Shown in pieces: positions 43,100 to 50,952 of a DNA stretch of 64,000 nt. The notes under the pieces were generated by a model that was not told the DNA's origin, did no database searches, and saw nothing but the letters and a program-made list of their open reading frames with translations. Position 1 is the first letter of the stretch, and the number at the start of each line of letters is the position of its first letter. The DNA comes from Candidatus Borkfalkia ceftriaxoniphila. Lineage in GTDB: Bacteria > Bacillota > Clostridia > Christensenellales > Borkfalkiaceae. Location: contig NZ_SDOZ01000003.1 in NCBI RefSeq assembly GCF_004134775.1, positions 171,218 to 235,217 on the forward strand, in the 5' to 3' direction. Made by a program: the position numbers and the translations under genes.

Positions 43100-43126
43100 C
43101 TTTATACCGAAATCATGCTGACAGCA

Positions 43127-44569
43127 TTATTCGATATTATATATGTTTCTATCAAAAAAGTATTCGTATGCGAGTTCTTTGCCGCCCTGTTTTTTAATAA
43201 CGCCGTCCGCAATGAGTACCGCCCTGTCGCACAAAGCTTCCGCGCACCGCATATCGTGGGTAATCGTGATCATTGTATTGCCGCTCCTGTCGTGCAATTC
43301 GTCCAAGATCTTTACGAGTTCGCATAAGCCTTTATAGTCCTGTCCTACTGTCGGTTCGTCCAACAAAAGAACTTTCGGATCGCCCGCCGCAACCGCCGCT
43401 ATCGAAACTCTGCGTTTCTGCCCTTCGGAAAGCGATTGCGGATGCCGTTTTCTTAAGTGCTCCAGGTTAAACAGAGCAATCATTTCGTCCGCATACTCTT
43501 TATTTACGGCGTTAAACGAGATTTCTTTTTCTACTGTCGGCATAAACAGTTGATAGTTTGGGTTTTGATAGACCACGCCTATACTGTTAAACCATTTCTT
43601 GCTTGCCCTGCTTTTGCCGAATTTGGGATCGAGCGATTGTTCTATGTATCCTTTGGTCGGTTTATACAGCCTTGCGATAAGCCGCAAAAGCGTAGTTTTT
43701 CCGCAACCGTTCTCGCCGAGAAGCAACAATCTTTCGTCCTCGTAAATATTCAAGTCTATGTCTTTGAGTATTTCTTTTTTCTTTACCGAAAACGCGACGT
43801 GATCGAGTTTGAAAATCTCGCGCCCTCTTTCGTGTTCAGCCGCGTTATCTTCGATTTTTACCGTCTGCGAAAGCAGATATTCCTGTTTATTCTCTATTTT
43901 CGTAACATTGCCCGCGCAGATATTCCATACGGAATCGACAAACGGCAACACCATATCGAGCCTGTGTTCCGCCACCACAACGGCATACCCCGCGCCCGCA
44001 AGCCTGCGCAATGTATCCATTAAAAGTTTTGCGCTCTCAACGTCGAGATTTGCAAGCGGCTCGTCGAGTAAAAGGATTTTCTGGCCGGACGCAAATGCGG
44101 AAGCCGTGATCAGCCGCTGTTTCTGTCCGCCCGACAACGTGCGCGTGGGCAAGGTTTTATCTATTTCCATGATCGTGCAAACCCTGTCTATCTGCGCGCC
44201 TATTTTTTCCTGCGCAAGAGCGAAGTTTTCACACCCGAACGCGATTTCGTCCTCTACGATTTTATGGATGATCTGATTATCGGCGTTCTGCAATACCACA
44301 CCTACTTTACGGCAGACAGCCGCTAATTTCTGTCCTTCTATCGGATAGCCGTCGATCAGAACTTCGCCTGTGATTTTGCCCTTGACGATATTGGGAATAA
44401 TACTCGTTGCAATCGATATGAGCGTGCTTTTCCCTTCGCCAGACAAACCGGAAAGTAACGCGACTTCGCCGTAACAGGCGTAAAAGTCCACGTCCGATAA
44501 AACTTTATCGTCAAAACCTTCATACGAAAAATTGACTTTCTTAAATTCGATTGCTTTTATAGCATACAT
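43127..44569 (-). CDS. ECF transporter double ATPase (A-A' fusion)
   Basis: The 480-residue protein contains two complete ABC ATPase domains. The first has Walker A GLSGEGKST (41-49), signature LSGGQKQR and LLLDEPLAN. The second has Walker A GENGCGKTT, signature LSEGQKRR and LLLDEPTVG. Fused A units of this kind energise ECF importers together with a T and an S protein, both encoded just upstream and overlapping. ECF systems take up vitamins or metal-related cofactors. The S protein decides the substrate, which is unknown here. Confidence 0.93.
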   Translation of the reverse strand: MYAIKAIEFKKVNFSYEGFDDKVLSDVDFYACYGEVALLSGLSGEGKSTLISIATSIIPNIVKGKITGEVLIDGYPIEGQKLAAVCRKVGVVLQNADNQIIHKIVEDEIAFGCENFALAQEKIGAQIDRVCTIMEIDKTLPTRTLSGGQKQRLITASAFASGQKILLLDEPLANLDVESAKLLMDTLRRLAGAGYAVVVAEHRLDMVLPFVDSVWNICAGNVTKIENKQEYLLSQTVKIEDNAAEHERGREIFKLDHVAFSVKKKEILKDIDLNIYEDERLLLLGENGCGKTTLLRLIARLYKPTKGYIEQSLDPKFGKSRASKKWFNSIGVVYQNPNYQLFMPTVEKEISFNAVNKEYADEMIALFNLEHLRKRHPQSLSEGQKRRVSIAAVAAGDPKVLLLDEPTVGQDYKGLCELVKILDELHDRSGNTMITITHDMRCAEALCDRAVLIADGVIKKQGGKELAYEYFFDRNIYNIE

Positions 44570-45234
44570 ACAAGCACCACCCCCGCGATCAGTCCGAGCA
44601 GATACAGAACATCGAACACGTTGACAACTTCTTTCTTATAAACGGTATATTTGCACTTGCCGAGCGTAAAGCCGCGCGTTTCTATCGAAAGCGCAAGCGT
44701 ATCGGATATATCGACGAGCCTCGTTACAAGCGGAATGAGGAACGCGCGGTAAAAGATTTTCGGATTTAAGATACTGCCCGCGCCCCTCGTTTTCATTGCT
44801 TCGCGCACGCGCTTTATCTCGCCGCGAAGCACTGGAATGAACGACATCGTTATGAGCATACCGAGCGTTATGCCGCGCGGCATATGTAACTGCGACAAAT
44901 TCCTCGTCATTGCCACCGCCTGAATACTCATTCCCGGAACGAGAGCAAGAAACACCGCGCCGAAACGGTTAGCCATCGCAAGCGCGGAACCGGGATTTTG
45001 CCCCGACGAATAATACGCGATCAACGCGAACGCGCCGCCGATGATCACAAACAACGGCAATGTTTTTATCGCCTGCCTGCAGCATCCGAATAATAGCAGC
45101 CATACGAATGCGCCGATCAGAAAATACGAACACGCAACTGTTTTCGCCATAATGAGTCCGAATATCATAATGAGAAGCGCGGACGCTATCGCGAATAACG
45201 GATATAAATTGCTTTTGTATTTAAAAAACGCCAT
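44557..45234 (-). CDS. ECF transporter T (transmembrane) component
   Basis: The 225-residue protein has five or six helices and the cytoplasmic coupling pattern of EcfT: REAMKTRGAG near residue 136 and ALSIETRGF near 182, both versions of the Ala-Arg-Gly ATPase-contact motif. It overlaps the A-A' gene by 13 bases, and its start codon overlaps the stop of the S gene, so the three are translated together. Confidence 0.92.
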   Translation of the reverse strand: MAFFKYKSNLYPLFAIASALLIMIFGLIMAKTVACSYFLIGAFVWLLLFGCCRQAIKTLPLFVIIGGAFALIAYYSSGQNPGSALAMANRFGAVFLALVPGMSIQAVAMTRNLSQLHMPRGITLGMLITMSFIPVLRGEIKRVREAMKTRGAGSILNPKIFYRAFLIPLVTRLVDISDTLALSIETRGFTLGKCKYTVYKKEVVNVFDVLYLLGLIAGVVLVCML

Positions 45235-45908
45235 TACTTCAACTTCCCCGCTTTCTTCAACTCACGCGCGATCACCATTCCGATCACCGAACCTACAAAA
45301 CAAACCGCAAGCACGGCAAAAGATATACCCACGATAAGACCGACGTTGCCGCCGCCTATAAATATAGATACGGCGGCTTTTTCATCGCCGCTTACAGTAT
45401 AGAATACATTGTAGTACATATACATTAACGGCAATGTCAACGGCATATACAACGTTCCCGCAAACACACACGCCCAATCGTTTTTATAGCCGCGAAAAAC
45501 TAAAAGCGTGAATAGTTCCGCCACGAACGCACAGGCAATCAATAGTACCATGGGCGGGAACATAAATACAAGAAATATCGAGATGAACGCCGATTGCAAT
45601 AAAAGAGCGAACGGCTTTTTAACTTTCATCATTCCTATAACGGGAAACAGCGAAAACTGTAATCCGAGTCCCAACTGTATTATACCGAACAGCGGCACAT
45701 TGACCAAAAGCGGCATAATCGCGCCCGTAACGAGCGTGCAACACGTTATGATCGCAAGGAATACGACGTCCTTTATCATATATTTTTGAAAAATTTTGTT
45801 TTTCGGTTTTCCCGTTGCCGCTTCTTCCTGTGCGATAAAGTCAGCGCCGCGCTGTTCTTCTTCCGACAGCCGCACGAGTTCGATGATTGCTTTTTCTCTC
45901 GGTGTCAT
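45234..45908 (-). CDS. ECF transporter S component, MptD/Trep_Strep family
   Basis: The 224-residue membrane protein has a charged N-terminal tail (about 1-45) and five or six helices with several Gly-rich turns (IFIGGGNVGLIVGIS near 185). It looks like the Trep_Strep/MptD group of putative S components, which occurs with a T unit, an A unit and pairs of CydDC-like ABC proteins. The substrate of the group is not established to my knowledge. The regulators of this operon suggest a metal- or haem-linked substrate. Confidence 0.75.
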   Translation of the reverse strand: MTPREKAIIELVRLSEEEQRGADFIAQEEAATGKPKNKIFQKYMIKDVVFLAIITCCTLVTGAIMPLLVNVPLFGIIQLGLGLQFSLFPVIGMMKVKKPFALLLQSAFISIFLVFMFPPMVLLIACAFVAELFTLLVFRGYKNDWACVFAGTLYMPLTLPLMYMYYNVFYTVSGDEKAAVSIFIGGGNVGLIVGISFAVLAVCFVGSVIGMVIARELKKAGKLK

Positions 45909-47599
45909 ACTTTTACCTCTTGCATTTGTCCGTTATCGGCACGGTAAATCCTGTCGGCAATCGCCATAGTGCTTTCACGGTGAGAAACGAGTATAATGCT
46001 TTTTTTACTCTTTTGCTCTTTGAGCGCTTTTAAAATAATACCCTCGTTGATGCTGTCCACGTTGCTCGTCGGTTCGTCCAAAAGTATCAGATCGCTTCCT
46101 TTCAGAAACGCTCTCGCAAGCCCTATGCGCTGTTTTTCGCCCGCCGAAAGATTATCGCCGAGCGCACCTACTTGCGTTTTGTAGCCGTTTGGCAACGTCA
46201 TAATAAAGTCGTGTATTGATGCCAGACGGCAAGCCGATTCGAGTTCTTCCCGGCTTGCGTCAGGCTTTGCAATCCGTAAGTTTTCTTCTATCGTTTCGTC
46301 GAATAAATAGGTCGTCTGACTTACCATTGTTACGTTGTCTAAAAGGTTATCCGAGTCGATACGGTCAATGTCGATCCCGTTATACGCGATCTCGCCTTTT
46401 TCCTTTTGCCAAAATCTCAAAAGCAATTTTAAGAACGTAGATTTTCCGCATCCGCTCTCGCCTACGATCCCGATAATCTCGCCCTTTTCGGCGTGCATTT
46501 TAATATCTTTCAATACTTGCGTTTGCCCGTCGTAAGAGAACGACAAGCCGGTTACGTTCAATTTTTCGTATTCGATATTTTCACCGTTTTTGACTTCCGT
46601 TACGGCAGGTTCTTCGGCAAGCAAATTCAATATTCTGTCGCCGCTTGCAAAAGTTTGGGTAAGATTTCCGGGCAACGCCGATATTGCGATGACGGGGCCG
46701 AAACTGCCGAACACCGCAACCACGGCGATAATCATTTTCCCTATCGTCAGCATATCGAACCGAACGAGAACGATACCCGCGATAAGCGTTGCAATAATAA
46801 ACAGCGATACCGTAAGTTCGGTTGCCGCCGATGCACGCGTGCTGTTATGCTTCATCTTTTTTGTTTCTTTCAGCAATAGTTCGCTACGGCGGTTTACCTC
46901 TTGTTCGCGCTCCTTGCCTGCGTTATTCAGCACGATGTCTTTAATACCTTTGACACTGTCAAGGAAGTAAGCATTGAACGAAGCGAACTCCGCACGGTAT
47001 TTTACGCCGCTCTCTTTCAGTCTGCCCGAAGAAATTATCGGAACGGCAATCCCTATCATTAAGTAACCTGCAACCGCCAGGAACGCGAGATACCACGATA
47101 AAACGAAACCGACGAACAGGAAAACCGCCGTTGAAACAAGTATCGCTATACAAATGGGCGATATCGTATGCGCGTAAAACACTTCGATAGTTTCGATGTC
47201 AGACGTTATCATCGCTATGATACTGCCCTTCTGTTTGCTTTCGAGTTTCGCGGGACACAGCGTGCGCAATGCGCCGAATATTTTATCACGCAAAACCGCC
47301 AGCAGTTTGAACGCGATAAAATGATTGCTGTACTGCTCAAAGTACCGCAACAGTCCGCGCAACAGTCCGCAACCTACGGCAAGTCCTATTATCCAACCGT
47401 ATGACAGCGCAATCGTTTCTCCGAGCGCTTTCGCCACGCCTACCGCGCCGAACACCGTAACGCCCATAGCGCAGATAAATCCGATACTGCCGTTTATGAC
47501 TGCCAAAATCATTATATACGCAAGGCTTCCGAGCAAGAGTATCAGGCTTGCCATTATTTTCGCGCCGCTTCTGCGTAACTTTTGCTTCCGCCCTTTCAT
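45905..47599 (-). CDS. ABC half-transporter, CydC-like, second subunit
   Basis: The 564-residue fusion has six membrane helices (about 12-320) and an ATPase domain with Walker A GESGCGKST, signature LSAGEKQR, Walker B LILLDEPTSNVD and switch His in VSHRES. Its start overlaps the upstream ABC gene as ATGA and its end overlaps the S gene the same way. Together with the upstream subunit it resembles IrtAB/YbtPQ or CydDC pairs, which move siderophore-iron, thiols or haem. Direction of transport cannot be read from the sequence. Confidence 0.9.
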   Translation of the reverse strand: MKGRKQKLRRSGAKIMASLILLLGSLAYIMILAVINGSIGFICAMGVTVFGAVGVAKALGETIALSYGWIIGLAVGCGLLRGLLRYFEQYSNHFIAFKLLAVLRDKIFGALRTLCPAKLESKQKGSIIAMITSDIETIEVFYAHTISPICIAILVSTAVFLFVGFVLSWYLAFLAVAGYLMIGIAVPIISSGRLKESGVKYRAEFASFNAYFLDSVKGIKDIVLNNAGKEREQEVNRRSELLLKETKKMKHNSTRASAATELTVSLFIIATLIAGIVLVRFDMLTIGKMIIAVVAVFGSFGPVIAISALPGNLTQTFASGDRILNLLAEEPAVTEVKNGENIEYEKLNVTGLSFSYDGQTQVLKDIKMHAEKGEIIGIVGESGCGKSTFLKLLLRFWQKEKGEIAYNGIDIDRIDSDNLLDNVTMVSQTTYLFDETIEENLRIAKPDASREELESACRLASIHDFIMTLPNGYKTQVGALGDNLSAGEKQRIGLARAFLKGSDLILLDEPTSNVDSINEGIILKALKEQKSKKSIILVSHRESTMAIADRIYRADNGQMQEVKV

Positions 47600-49314
47600 A
47601 ATGCGTAGCCCTCCTCCAACTGTTTCTGTGCGTTAAACAGTTTCTCATAACCATGCTTATCTCTGATAAGCGCGGTATGTTCCCCGCTCTCTTTAATTTC
47701 GCCGTTTTCCATAAAGTAAATATTATCGGCAGGCATGACGTTTGCAAGACGGTGGGATATAACGATAACGTTCTTATCATCCGACAACGCTTTTATGTTC
47801 CGCATAATGATTGCTTCGCTTTCCACGTCGATATTGCTCGTCGCTTCGTCGAAAATATAGATATCTTTGTCTGCGACAAGATTGACCGCAAGCGCAAGCC
47901 GTTGTTTTTGTCCGCCCGATATATTGTTTGCGTCCTCCGTAATAACTTTATCGAGTCCGCCGTTCTCGCGTATAAACTCCGCAAGATTGACCGAGCGGAG
48001 CGCGGCGTAAATCTCATCGTCGGTTGCCGATTTTTTCGCAAGTAAAAAATTTTCGCGCACGGTCTGATTAAATATATAGGTGTTATAACTTACCGATGCA
48101 AGGCGCGAATAGTAACTTTCGCGCGACAGGTTCTCGAGCGGAACGCCGCCTATGGTTATATTCCCGCTTTTCGGTCTGAACGCTCCGACAAGCATATTGA
48201 CCACCGTACTTTTTCCGCAACCGCTCTCGCCGACGATAGCGGTCATTCCCTTTTCGGGGAATGTCATAGACACGTTTTTAAGCACGTCGCGCGTGCCGTC
48301 GTATGAAAACGTAACGCCATTGAGTTCGATCGATGTACTGTTCACTTCTTGCGTTCCCCATACGGGATCGGGCGTGTTAAGTAACGATATGATTTTTTTG
48401 CCCGCACTTACTCCGTTCATCGCAACGTGGAACGCCGAACCGAACGCGCGAAGCGGTAAAAAAAACTCTACCGCGACAAGGCATAAGAACAGTGCGTAAA
48501 CGGGGGCGAGTCCCCAAAACGCCGTACCGCAGATCGCAAGCGCGATTCCCGCACCCGCACCGCCGTATGCGACCAAGTCCATTATGGTTGTACTGGCAAG
48601 TTGCATTACGAGAACTTTCATCGTGATTTTGCGAAACTCCTCCGCGCTCTCGTTCATCTTCTCGTGCTGCTTCGCGTCCGCTTTGAATATCTTTAATTCC
48701 TTTAAGCCCTGCACGCTGTCAAGAAACTTGTCGCCCATCGACGTGTACTTGCCCCAATACTTTGCAAATATTTTTTTGGCGTATTTGCTTACGGCTACGA
48801 TCGAAACGGGAATGAGCGGAACGCAAACCAAGAGAACAAGAGCGGTTCGCCAATCTATCCACACACAAATCAGAAACAAAATAACGGGCGCAAGCATAGC
48901 GAAAAAGAATTGCGGCAAGTAACTCGAATAGTACAAATCGAGTTGCTCCACGCCCTCCATACTCACTTGCGTCAGTCCTGCCATACTCATTCTGTCCGTA
49001 GAACGAACGCCGAGTTTTACTATCTTATTGTAAGTACGTTCGCGCAAATCCTTTTTGACTTTACGCCCGAGAACGTCTTTCATATCTCCCGTCAACCTTG
49101 TCATTATATAACGGACGATAATTCCTATCAATGCACAAATTGCCGGATACGAATACATAACGGACTCGGATCTCGTAAATGCAAGATATATCGCCCAACA
49201 GATGCTTGCCGTAATTCCTACGTTGGCGATCAAACCTATAACCTGCAGCAAAACGGCAATGAATATGTATTTTTTATTCTTACCTATGAGTTTGAATAAT
49301 TCCTTGTCTATCAT
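47596..49314 (-). CDS. ABC half-transporter, CydD-like, first subunit
   Basis: The 572-residue fusion starts at ATG 49314 behind GGGAGAAAG; an in-frame ATG 30 bases upstream has no site. Six helices (about 18-310) are followed by an ATPase domain with Walker A GESGCGKST, signature ISGGQKQR, Walker B IYIFDEATSNID and the switch His in ISHRLA. It pairs with the next gene. The 145-base gap upstream, unusual in this operon, contains no clear promoter. Confidence 0.9.
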   Translation of the reverse strand: MIDKELFKLIGKNKKYIFIAVLLQVIGLIANVGITASICWAIYLAFTRSESVMYSYPAICALIGIIVRYIMTRLTGDMKDVLGRKVKKDLRERTYNKIVKLGVRSTDRMSMAGLTQVSMEGVEQLDLYYSSYLPQFFFAMLAPVILFLICVWIDWRTALVLLVCVPLIPVSIVAVSKYAKKIFAKYWGKYTSMGDKFLDSVQGLKELKIFKADAKQHEKMNESAEEFRKITMKVLVMQLASTTIMDLVAYGGAGAGIALAICGTAFWGLAPVYALFLCLVAVEFFLPLRAFGSAFHVAMNGVSAGKKIISLLNTPDPVWGTQEVNSTSIELNGVTFSYDGTRDVLKNVSMTFPEKGMTAIVGESGCGKSTVVNMLVGAFRPKSGNITIGGVPLENLSRESYYSRLASVSYNTYIFNQTVRENFLLAKKSATDDEIYAALRSVNLAEFIRENGGLDKVITEDANNISGGQKQRLALAVNLVADKDIYIFDEATSNIDVESEAIIMRNIKALSDDKNVIVISHRLANVMPADNIYFMENGEIKESGEHTALIRDKHGYEKLFNAQKQLEEGYAL

Positions 49315-49459
49315 TTCTTTCTCCCCAAAACCCGCATTTTTCATGAGGGTTGCAGTCCATTCATCCGACGATATAATCCTTCGCGGAAATTGCCTGTACG
49401 ATTTCTTCGCGTTTTACGTTATCTTCCGCACTTCATCCCTTCTACCTCGATAGGCCCGT

Positions 49460-49837
49460 TCAAACATTACTTTTACTCTCCTTTTTCAGTTGCTTTTTGT
49501 ACTTTATCATCTGCGCGGCGTGAGAGAAAGCAAATACGGGGTGAGAAAACAGCATACGCGGTCCCGAATATTTCATTACCGCTTTTATTTTTTCGCGCAT
49601 ATCGGGTTTATAACAATGTATCTTGCAAAACGAGCAAAATTTTTTGTTTGCCTTAAACGGACACTTTTCCAATCGGAATAACGCATAGTCGTTCAGTTCT
49701 CTGCATTCGGCGCAAACTTCATCGCGTTTTACGCCTTGCGCCTTACGCTCTTGCTTATGCTTGCCTTTACAATATTTCTTTATCATCACGGGAATAAGTT
49801 TTTTTTCTTTTTCCATCGCTTTCAGTTCTTTATCCAT
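49460..49837 (-). CDS. Cysteine-rich YgbA-type (nitrous oxide-stimulated promoter family) protein
   Basis: The 125-residue basic cytosolic protein has a cysteine pattern Cys-Ala-Glu-Cys, Cys-Pro, Cys-Ser-Phe-Cys and His-Cys-Tyr (near residues 41-76), followed by a conserved MRYSGPRM-like block (here MKYSGPRMLFSHP). I recognise the YgbA_NO family, which is induced by nitric oxide in enterobacteria; the cysteines may bind iron or zinc. It lies 1 base from the DtxR-like gene, so it probably shares control by iron or a redox signal. Confidence 0.8.
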   Translation of the reverse strand: MDKELKAMEKEKKLIPVMIKKYCKGKHKQERKAQGVKRDEVCAECRELNDYALFRLEKCPFKANKKFCSFCKIHCYKPDMREKIKAVMKYSGPRMLFSHPVFAFSHAAQMIKYKKQLKKESKSNV

Positions 49838-49838
49838 A

Positions 49839-50207
49839 TCACTCCGCCGTTTTCGATTTTACATACGCCAATACTCCGCTTCTGCTCTCGCCGCCGAGCG
49901 AACAAGCCGCGCCTATTGCTTCGTCGAACGCTAATTCTTTCGGCGTATTGCAGTACTTTATTAACTTCTCGCCTATAAATTCAACCACCGACAAATAATC
50001 GGTAACTTCCTTTCTTCCCTTATCGGTAAGTAAAACCCGTTTGCCGTTCTGCCCGACATATCCGCTTGCGATCAGTCTTTCTATCGCCCTATATACGCTT
50101 ACTTTGGATACGTTGAGTTTTTGTGACATAGCCGCCATCCTCGCTCCTTTTCCTTGATCGTCCAAATCGTTTATCGCCGCTAAATATCTTAATTCGGATG
50201 CCGTCAT
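49839..50207 (-). CDS. DtxR-like regulator lacking the usual metal ligands
   Basis: The 122-residue protein has a winged-helix domain of the DtxR/MntR kind (MTASELRYLAAI, LNVSKVSVYRAIERLIASGYV). In the second domain the conserved His and Cys-Arg-Ile-Glu-His ligand block seen in the neighbour at 50392-50760 reads differently (AACSLGGESRSG). It may bind another metal set, a cluster through its two cysteines, or no metal. ATG 50207 follows AGGAG; ATG 50228 has no site. It is the first gene of the operon and has GTTAGC-type repeats in front. Confidence 0.75.
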   Translation of the reverse strand: MTASELRYLAAINDLDDQGKGARMAAMSQKLNVSKVSVYRAIERLIASGYVGQNGKRVLLTDKGRKEVTDYLSVVEFIGEKLIKYCNTPKELAFDEAIGAACSLGGESRSGVLAYVKSKTAE

Positions 50208-50230
50208 CTTTTTTCTTACTCCTCGCATTT

Positions 50231-50248
50231 TAGTTAGAATATGCTAAC
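50231..50248. promoter_or_regulatory. GTTAGC-type inverted repeat 1 (candidate DtxR box)
   Basis: AGTTAGAATATGCTAACT is an inverted repeat with arms AGTTAG/CTAACT (one offset base) just before the first gene of the ECF/ABC operon, inside its leader. Confidence 0.55.
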
Positions 50249-50309
50249 TTCAACTCAAAAAATAATGCCTTTCAAGGCGAATGCTCGTAAGTCGTTGCTA
50301 ACCGACTGA

Positions 50310-50343
50310 CAAAAAATTGCGGAGCAATTTCTTACTCCGCAAT
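50310..50343 (-). terminator. Terminator after the dtxR gene
   Basis: A nine-base stem (ATTGCGGAG and complement, 50316-50324 with 50335-50343) with a ten-base loop and TTTTTT following on the minus strand. It overlaps the start region of the next operon, so it ends the dtxR message while the next promoter fires beside it. Confidence 0.6.
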
Positions 50344-50345
50344 AT

Positions 50346-50374
50346 ATATTATACCAAACGTAATTTTTTGTCAA
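50346..50374 (-). promoter_or_regulatory. Promoter of the ECF/ABC operon
   Basis: TTGACA (50369-50374) and TAATAT (50346-50351) on the minus strand with a 17-base spacer; TATAAT in an offset register has 15. Confidence 0.75.
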
Positions 50375-50380
50375 GCAAAA

Positions 50381-50396
50381 GTTAGCAGCCGCTAAC
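50381..50396. promoter_or_regulatory. GTTAGC-type inverted repeat 2 (candidate DtxR box)
   Basis: GTTAGCAGCCGCTAAC is a perfect 6-4-6 inverted repeat. It overlaps the last codons of the dtxR gene and lies just upstream of the -35 box of the ECF/ABC operon. Confidence 0.6.
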
Positions 50397-50760
50397 CATT
50401 TTTAACGAATTTTTTGATCGCTTCAAACAATTCGGGAGATATGACGTGTTCTATACGGCACGCGTTTTCTTCCGCGAGTTCCTTTTCGACGCCGATCTTT
50501 TCGAGCAATTTCGTAATCACGCAATGACGGTCGTAGATATTCTCCGCTTTCGCTTTTCCCGCTGCGGTAAATTGCAGTTCGCCGCCTTGTCCTACAACAA
50601 TATACCCTTTCTTGACAAGCAGATTTACGCCGCGCGAAACGGACGGACGGGAATATCCAAGTTCGTCGGCGACATTTATCGCGTGGACGTTCGCGCTTTT
50701 TTGTTTTAATATCAGTATCGTTTCGAGATACATTTCTTCCGATTCTCGATATTTAATCAT
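50392..50760 (-). CDS. DtxR/MntR-family metal-dependent regulator
   Basis: The 122-residue protein has an N-terminal HTH (INVADELGYSRPSVSRGVNLL, about 28-48) and the metal-binding and dimer domain, with the family ligands visible: Glu-rich start ESEEMYLETI, His in YDRHCVIT and the ENACRIEHVIS block. The short form without an SH3 domain resembles MntR. It should repress uptake genes when manganese or iron is plentiful. ATG 50760 follows GGGGGT; the longer frame would start before the promoter. It is monocistronic and has its own GTTAGC-type site at the promoter. Confidence 0.9.
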   Translation of the reverse strand: MIKYRESEEMYLETILILKQKSANVHAINVADELGYSRPSVSRGVNLLVKKGYIVVGQGGELQFTAAGKAKAENIYDRHCVITKLLEKIGVEKELAEENACRIEHVISPELFEAIKKFVKNG

Positions 50761-50773
50761 TTTTACCCCCATC

Positions 50774-50789
50774 GTTAGCGTAGGCTTAC
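50774..50789. promoter_or_regulatory. GTTAGC-type inverted repeat 3 at the dtxR promoter
   Basis: GTTAGCGTAGGCTTAC is an inverted repeat with one mismatch, placed directly after the -10 box, where a bound repressor would shut the gene. Confidence 0.55.
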
Positions 50790-50793
50790 TTTT

Positions 50794-50822
50794 ATTATAT
50801 ACGATTTGCCCGCATTTGTAAA
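50794..50822 (-). promoter_or_regulatory. Promoter of the dtxR gene
   Basis: TTTACA (50817-50822) and TATAAT (50794-50799) on the minus strand with a 17-base spacer. Confidence 0.8.
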
Positions 50823-50885
50823 GCAAGCGCGCGGGGATATAGAAAAGTTTTTCGTTTTTTTATTCTTCGGGTTTCGTTATACAAG

Positions 50886-50919
50886 AAAAAGGATTTGATT
50901 AAATATCAAATCCTTTTTT
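50886..50919. terminator. Terminator after the DEAD-box helicase gene
   Basis: A 14-base stem (AAAAAGGATTTGAT and complement) with a five-base loop and A/T runs on both sides. Confidence 0.88.
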
Positions 50920-50952
50920 AATTCCCTATGAAATACACCGTTCGGGAGCCTT

